Below are positions 59,971 to 64,000 of a stretch of 64,000 nucleotides of DNA, one piece after another. Location of the stretch: contig OZ244212.1 of assembly GCA_965216695.1 (NCBI GenBank), positions 2,232,001-2,296,000 of the forward strand, given 5' to 3'. The stretch is from G965216695 sp965216695 (lineage in GTDB: Bacteria > Pseudomonadota > Gammaproteobacteria > Pseudomonadales > Azotimanducaceae). Under the pieces are notes generated by a model, which had not been told where the DNA came from, ran no database searches, and saw only the letters and a list, made by a program, of their open reading frames with translations. Position 1 is the first letter of the stretch. The number at the start of each line of letters is the position of its first letter. The position numbers and the translations under genes were made by a program.

Positions 59971-60876
59971 TCACTCTCCGACCGCCGCATCCTCAGCAAG
60001 CCGCTCAAGCGTCGCCCGCCCCATCGACGCGTGTTCGGGATTGTCGACATGGCCGGTCGCCCACAGGATGACCCCAAAAAACACCGCCCAACCCCGCGCC
60101 CGGCGCCACACGTCTGGATCAGGCGCGTTGTACAGTTGAACCGCACGGTGGCGTGCCTCCGCGCTTTCGAACAGTGCCCACACAGATGCCAGGTCGGTTG
60201 CCGGATCGCCCCGGCAGATGTCGCCCCAGTCGATCACAGCCGCCAGTTGGCCGTCGCGCACCACGACGTTGCGGGCATGCAGGTCGCCGTGCAACCAGGT
60301 CGGGTGATCCACAAAGGGGGCAACCAGCGCATCCCGCCAGAGCGGAGCAGCCGCATTCAGCAGTTCGGGGGCCCCGGGCACCACAGATAACTTCTGCATG
60401 CGTGCTTCCGTGTCTGCTGCGCGCGATTGCAGCGCGACGCCGCGGTAGGGGTTGCGGGGCGCATCATCGGGCGCCTGCCGGTGCAGCGACTGCAGAAATG
60501 CAACGAACCGGTCGACCTCGGCCGCGCGGGGCCATTCACGACAGGCCGCGTGTCCGGCGAACCACGGCGTCAGGCTCCACGACCACGGGTAGGATCCACC
60601 GGGCCGACCTGCAAATTCGGGAACGGGGATCGGAACCGGCAGCCCAGCAGCTACCTCAGGCAACCATCGCTGTTCGTGCAACACGAGTTGCGCCGCCTCC
60701 TGGCGCCTCGGCAATCGCGCAACCCACCGCTCGCCAACGCGGAACAATGCGTTGTCCCAACCGGATTCCAGCGGCGTCACCGCCAATTCGGCATAGTGCG
60801 GCGCCTGATCGGCGATCAGCGTCGCGACCAGTTCCGAGTCAATGTCGACTTCCGCTTTGGGCGTCCCTAGCGCCAC
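59971..60876 (-). CDS. Aminoglycoside phosphotransferase-family kinase
   Basis: A 301-residue APH-like kinase: GWDNALFRVGERWVARLPRRQEAAQLVLHEQRWLP (nucleotide loop and Lys position replaced by Arg in VARLPRR), HPTWLHGDLHARNVVVRDGQLAAVIDWGDICRGDPATDLA (catalytic HGDLHxxN and IDWGD Brenner-like motifs). It phosphorylates an unknown small molecule. GTG 60876 overlaps the SDR stop by ten bases; a GTG at 60894 is an alternative. Antibiotic resistance cannot be inferred. Confidence 0.88.
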   Translation of the reverse strand: MALGTPKAEVDIDSELVATLIADQAPHYAELAVTPLESGWDNALFRVGERWVARLPRRQEAAQLVLHEQRWLPEVAAGLPVPIPVPEFAGRPGGSYPWSWSLTPWFAGHAACREWPRAAEVDRFVAFLQSLHRQAPDDAPRNPYRGVALQSRAADTEARMQKLSVVPGAPELLNAAAPLWRDALVAPFVDHPTWLHGDLHARNVVVRDGQLAAVIDWGDICRGDPATDLASVWALFESAEARHRAVQLYNAPDPDVWRRARGWAVFFGVILWATGHVDNPEHASMGRATLERLAEDAAVGE

Positions 60877-61649
60877 ATGTACGTACCGCCACACACTGTG
60901 AGCGCCTGGCCGGTAACGTACGCGCTTGCGTCACTTGCGAGGAAAACCGCCAGGCCCTGCAAGTCCTCCGGTTCACCCAAACGCCGTAGCGGTGTCTGTT
61001 CATTGACGCGCTTTACCGCCTCTTCGTTGTCCCAAAGCGCCTGCGCGAACTCCGTCCGAATCAGACCCGGGCAGATCGCATTGGCGCGAACGCCTTGTGG
61101 TCCGAGTTCCAATGCCAGGTTGCGTACCAGCGCAATGTCGGCGAGCTTGGAGATGTTGTAGGTACCCAGAACCTCCGAGCCCGCAAACGCGCCGGTACTG
61201 GAGGTGATCATCATCGATCCATTGCCTTTAGCGACCATGTCCGGCGCCACCATCTGACAGAGCCAGTGATTGGACTTCACGTTCGTGCTCATGATCTTGT
61301 CGAACGCCGAGTCGGGGATATCCGACATGGACCCGTAGAAAGGATTGACACCCGCGTTCGCAATCAGCACATCGATGGGGCCGAATGCGTCATGCGTTGC
61401 ATCCACCAGCGCCTGCAGCTGATCCTTGTACCCCACGTTGCACGCAACCGCTATCGCCGAACCGTCGCCGCAACGGGCATTGATTGCGGCCGCAACCTCC
61501 TCGCACTTGTCGAGTTTGCGGCTGCTGACGACAACCCGCGCGCCGTGATCGGCGAGCGCGTCGGCCATCGCCTTGCCCATACCCTTCGATGCTCCCGTCA
61601 GCAACGCCACCTTGCCGGTCAGGTCGAACAGTGTCGTATCCACCCCCAT
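60867..61649 (-). CDS. Short-chain dehydrogenase/reductase
   Basis: A 260-residue SDR: VALLTGASKGMGKAMADALADHGARVVVSSR (TGASKGMG NADP site), ANAGVNPFYG, ITSSTGAFAGSEVLGTYNISKLA (catalytic Ser, Tyr, Lys) and ICPGLIRTEFAQALWD. It resembles the DHRS4/glucose-dehydrogenase-like NADP-dependent class. It overlaps the downstream kinase gene by ten bases, so the two form an operon. Substrate unknown. Confidence 0.93.
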   Translation of the reverse strand: MGVDTTLFDLTGKVALLTGASKGMGKAMADALADHGARVVVSSRKLDKCEEVAAAINARCGDGSAIAVACNVGYKDQLQALVDATHDAFGPIDVLIANAGVNPFYGSMSDIPDSAFDKIMSTNVKSNHWLCQMVAPDMVAKGNGSMMITSSTGAFAGSEVLGTYNISKLADIALVRNLALELGPQGVRANAICPGLIRTEFAQALWDNEEAVKRVNEQTPLRRLGEPEDLQGLAVFLASDASAYVTGQALTVCGGTYMWR

Positions 61650-61766
61650 TCAGTCCCCCATCTGCTTCAAATTCTTACCGGGCGCATGGTAGCACCAGGC
61701 CGCCGCTGCACGGTCGAGAGCGGCGCTTTCGAGTACCATGAGCAACTGCACTCCACAGTCGAGAGT

Positions 61767-62768
61767 ATGGGCCGCATGAACCGAGCCTTCCCCCGCACGC
61801 GCATGCGTCGTACCCGCGCGCACCCATTCTCCCGAGCGCTGGTGCGTGAAACCGTTTTAACCAGCGCGGACATGATCTATCCGCTGTTCGTGATCGACGG
61901 CAACGACAGCGCGCAGCCCGTCGCCAGCATGCCCGGGATCGAGCGTCTGACCGTGGACCGGTTGAGCGCGGAAGCGGAAACGCTCGCACGCTTGAACATT
62001 CCGGCGATCGCGCTCTTTCCCAGCCTCGATCCAGGGCTGCGGACGCTGGATGGCGCCGAAGCGTGGAACCCGGAAGGACTCATACCGCGCGCAATACGCG
62101 CGGTGAAATCGAGCGCGCCCGACCTGGGTGTGATCACCGATGCAGCGCTGGATCCGTACACCACCCACGGCCAGGACGGCATTGTCGATGACGCGGGTTA
62201 CGTGCTCAATGACACCACGGTGGAAGCGCTCTGCCGCCAAGCGCTGGTCTGTGCCGATGCGGGTGCCGACGTAATCGCGCCGTCGGACATGATGGATGGT
62301 CGCATCGGAGCGATTCGCGACGCGCTTGAACAAGGCGGGCACACGAACACCATGATCATGGCCTACTCGGCCAAGTACGCGTCCGCCTACTACGGCCCGT
62401 TCCGCGATGCGGTCAACTCAACCGCGGCCCTCGGGAAGGGGGACAAGAAAACTTATCAGATGGACCCGGCGAACACGGATGAAGCACTCCACGAGATAGC
62501 ACTGGACCTGGACGAAGGCGCAGATATGGTGATGGTGAAACCGGGTCTGCCCTATGCAGACGTGATTCGCCGAGTGAAAGACACCTTCGGCGCACCAACG
62601 TTCGCTTACCAGGTAAGCGGCGAGTATTCGATGCACCAAGCGGCAATAGCCAACGGCTGGCTGGACGAAGCAGTTATCTGGGAATCGCTGATGTGCCTGA
62701 AGCGCGCGGGTGCCGACGGGATCCTCACCTATTTCGCGAAGTGGGTGGCTGAACGACTGGCTGATTGA
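61767..62768 (+). CDS. hemB: Delta-aminolevulinic acid dehydratase (porphobilinogen synthase)
   Basis: A 333-residue HemB, converting two aminolevulinates to porphobilinogen in heme synthesis. The two active-site Lys lie in YSAKYASAYYGPFR and MVKPGLPYADVI. The metal-site region is VITDAALDPYTTHGQDGIVDD, with Asp replacing the Cys residues of zinc enzymes, so this is the magnesium/potassium-type HemB found in Pseudomonas and alphaproteobacteria. ATG 61767 fits the start; ATG 61776 is an alternative. Upstream frame is antisense to the SDR. Confidence 0.97.
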   Translation: MGRMNRAFPRTRMRRTRAHPFSRALVRETVLTSADMIYPLFVIDGNDSAQPVASMPGIERLTVDRLSAEAETLARLNIPAIALFPSLDPGLRTLDGAEAWNPEGLIPRAIRAVKSSAPDLGVITDAALDPYTTHGQDGIVDDAGYVLNDTTVEALCRQALVCADAGADVIAPSDMMDGRIGAIRDALEQGGHTNTMIMAYSAKYASAYYGPFRDAVNSTAALGKGDKKTYQMDPANTDEALHEIALDLDEGADMVMVKPGLPYADVIRRVKDTFGAPTFAYQVSGEYSMHQAAIANGWLDEAVIWESLMCLKRAGADGILTYFAKWVAERLAD

Positions 62769-62775
62769 ACGTCGG

Positions 62776-63870
62776 TTAATTGCGCGCCGGTGTCGGCGGA
62801 GCTTCAATCAGGCGAAACGTCGCGTCTGGTGTTCCGCTAACAACAAGACTGCAGTCGCCGTAATCTTGAGGAACGTCTATGCGCAAACCTTCGGCAGGCT
62901 TCTCGCGGATAAGGCCACCCGTACATGCGAGTCGCACACTGGTCAGTTCCCCGGATATACGGTCGAGCTGCACCACACGCCGGGCGGTGCGGTAGTGCCA
63001 GGCTCCGAACCTGTTCAGCCGGCCTTCCACGCCTACTGCAGCGTCGGACTCCAGAACATCGCGGATCTGCTTGGCGATGGGTTGCAGAGCTTCAACCTGG
63101 CGACGCCCCTCACGTAGTTCCTGCAATCTACGAAGGCAGAACAGCGCTTCACCGAATTCATTCAGGGACGCGTGATAAAGAAACAACACCTCCAATCCCG
63201 CCGCATATTGGCCAGGCGTCAGATCTGCCCCGCCGCGCGCAACAGCTCTCTGCAGCGCCGTGATCGCGACGCCAGCATCGCCAGCCGCCGCAGCATAAAG
63301 GTGCTCCATTAGCCAGTAGCGCGCCTCTTCCACAAGGCTGTGTCTTCCGTCCCGCGCAAACCGGTCGAGCTTGTCGCGCGCGCGTTGCAAACGCCCATGT
63401 TCAATCGCCCGATGCACCTCGCGCAACTTGTTGCGAAAGTCGACATTGATCCCTGATACCGACGCGGCGGCCGGCCTGAATACGACATCGACTCCACCCA
63501 ACCCGTAAGCCTCTGGTCGACCATTGCGACGCGCCGGCTCATAGCGCCAGCCGTGCAGCGTCTCGACGGCAAGTGCCGCGAGTTCGTCGATACCGCTAGT
63601 ACGCTCCACCGTGACGTCGGACACCGAGCCATCAGCCTCAACGACAAAGTGCGCCGTTACCCAGCCAATTGCGCCACGCGACCTCAGATGACCTGGGGCA
63701 ACGGCGCGTTCTTCCCAAACCAGTTTTGGAGGCACCACACTTTCGGGAGCGCGATTTGCCGCAGCGCTTACGGGCACACTGCTCGCAATAGCGGCTACTA
63801 CCAGCGCAGCACCAAGCGCATATCGCGCCGATGTTGTCCCCTCGATCGCCCGACGAGATCCTCTCGACAT
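62776..63870 (-). CDS. Secreted TonB-C-domain protein
   Basis: A 364-residue protein. ATG 63870 has TTGGAGG six bases upstream. A signal or anchor helix covers residues 15-36 (YALGAALVVAAIASSVPVSA), followed directly by a TonB C-terminal domain (GWVTAHFVVEADGSVSDVTVERTSGIDELAALAVETLHGWRYEP, 63-110). The Pro-rich spacer of true TonB is absent. The remaining 200 residues are helical repeats (TPR-like: AIEHGRLQRARDKLDRFARDG). It is probably a periplasmic adaptor rather than an energy transducer. It converges with hemB, seven bases apart. Confidence 0.82.
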   Translation of the reverse strand: MSRGSRRAIEGTTSARYALGAALVVAAIASSVPVSAAANRAPESVVPPKLVWEERAVAPGHLRSRGAIGWVTAHFVVEADGSVSDVTVERTSGIDELAALAVETLHGWRYEPARRNGRPEAYGLGGVDVVFRPAAASVSGINVDFRNKLREVHRAIEHGRLQRARDKLDRFARDGRHSLVEEARYWLMEHLYAAAAGDAGVAITALQRAVARGGADLTPGQYAAGLEVLFLYHASLNEFGEALFCLRRLQELREGRRQVEALQPIAKQIRDVLESDAAVGVEGRLNRFGAWHYRTARRVVQLDRISGELTSVRLACTGGLIREKPAEGLRIDVPQDYGDCSLVVSGTPDATFRLIEAPPTPARN

Positions 63871-63923
63871 GATCTGCCTCCAACGCGCGATGGATCTCAT
63901 CGTCAAACAATCCTTCGCACGCA

Positions 63924-64000
63924 TCAACCCCGGATCTCGAGCGGCACCCGCGTGCGTTCGAAAAGCGCCACTTCACGCTCAAGCTCCCGCGCGGAAAGCG
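63924..64000 (-). CDS. C-terminal end of an unidentified protein (5' end outside window)
   Basis: A minus-strand frame is open from the window edge to a stop at 63924 and codes for LSARELEREVALFERTRVPL plus EIRG, an ordinary helical C-terminus in the typical codon use of this genome. Its stop overlaps an ATG in the frame of the TonB-C gene, but the latter's strong ribosome site lies 54 bases further on. Family not identifiable from 24 residues. Confidence 0.5.
   Translation of the reverse strand, partial: LSARELEREVALFERTRVPLEIRG

Noticed and set aside
61095..61766. Upstream extension of the hemB frame
   Set aside because: It runs antisense through the SDR gene; the HemB family starts at 61767.

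Overview
This window is ordinary bacterial chromosome with high GC and about 75 densely packed genes. No rRNA, tRNA, CRISPR array, phage or IS element was seen. Gene content and order point to a free-living, probably marine, gammaproteobacterium. Evidence for this: yrfG-hslR-pckA order beside divergent nudE-cysQ, gshA-acpH, a DsbB, a YheS-type ABC-F protein, the DUF2868/DUF3482 pair, a TonB-dependent receptor, and a CTGT-N8-ACAG LexA-like box. The species cannot be named from sequence alone.

Layout. 1-5.6 kb: end of an amidase, a HELTH-motif protein, a DUF6502 regulator with two palindromic operators coupled to a DUF5666 lipoprotein, then a small overlapping operon (membrane protein, GNAT, DUF2087). 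5.6-18.3 kb: SIMPL protein, HAD phosphatase, methyltransferase, M3 oligopeptidase, DUF3604 lipoprotein, DUF4269, VOC/LLM/lipoprotein/Ddn operon, GST, hypoxanthine-DNA glycosylase and an M28 peptidase. 18.3-26.5 kb: cupin, TonB-dependent receptor and second cupin, oxidoreductase, methyltransferase, NUDIX and PPOX enzymes.

26.5-31.9 kb (minus strand) is the most distinctive region. It looks like a divergent chaperone-usher surface-fibre operon. In transcription order it holds a small secreted pilin, a two-domain subunit whose C-terminal half is a copy of the pilin, a periplasmic chaperone, an usher-like outer-membrane protein, and then two cytoplasmic enzymes coupled by stop/start overlap. A near-perfect 16-bp terminator hairpin sits between pilin and second subunit, overlapping the latter's 5' coding end. 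A perfect TGTGA-N6-TCACA site lies upstream of the pilin. Together these suggest catabolite-type control and a built-in way to make much more pilin than tip or assembly proteins.

32-44.5 kb: methyltransferase, BrkB-like membrane protein, GHL15-type glycoside hydrolase, DUF3482 GTPase with DUF2868, neutral zinc metallopeptidase, cysteine synthase, SDR, ketopantoate-reductase-like and acyl-CoA-dehydrogenase-like genes, and a 42-residue membrane protein. 44.56-44.99 kb is an AT-rich gap containing an inverted repeat that overlaps a LexA-like box. 45-55.8 kb is core metabolism (cysQ, nudE, yrfG, hslR, pckA, gshA, acpH, quinone reductase, dsbB, orphan parA, yheS). 55.8-64 kb: PDZ protein/anti-sigma-like/ECF sigma operon, TetR with a VOC fusion protein, phosphotransferase, SDR, hemB of the non-zinc type, and a secreted TonB-C-domain protein.
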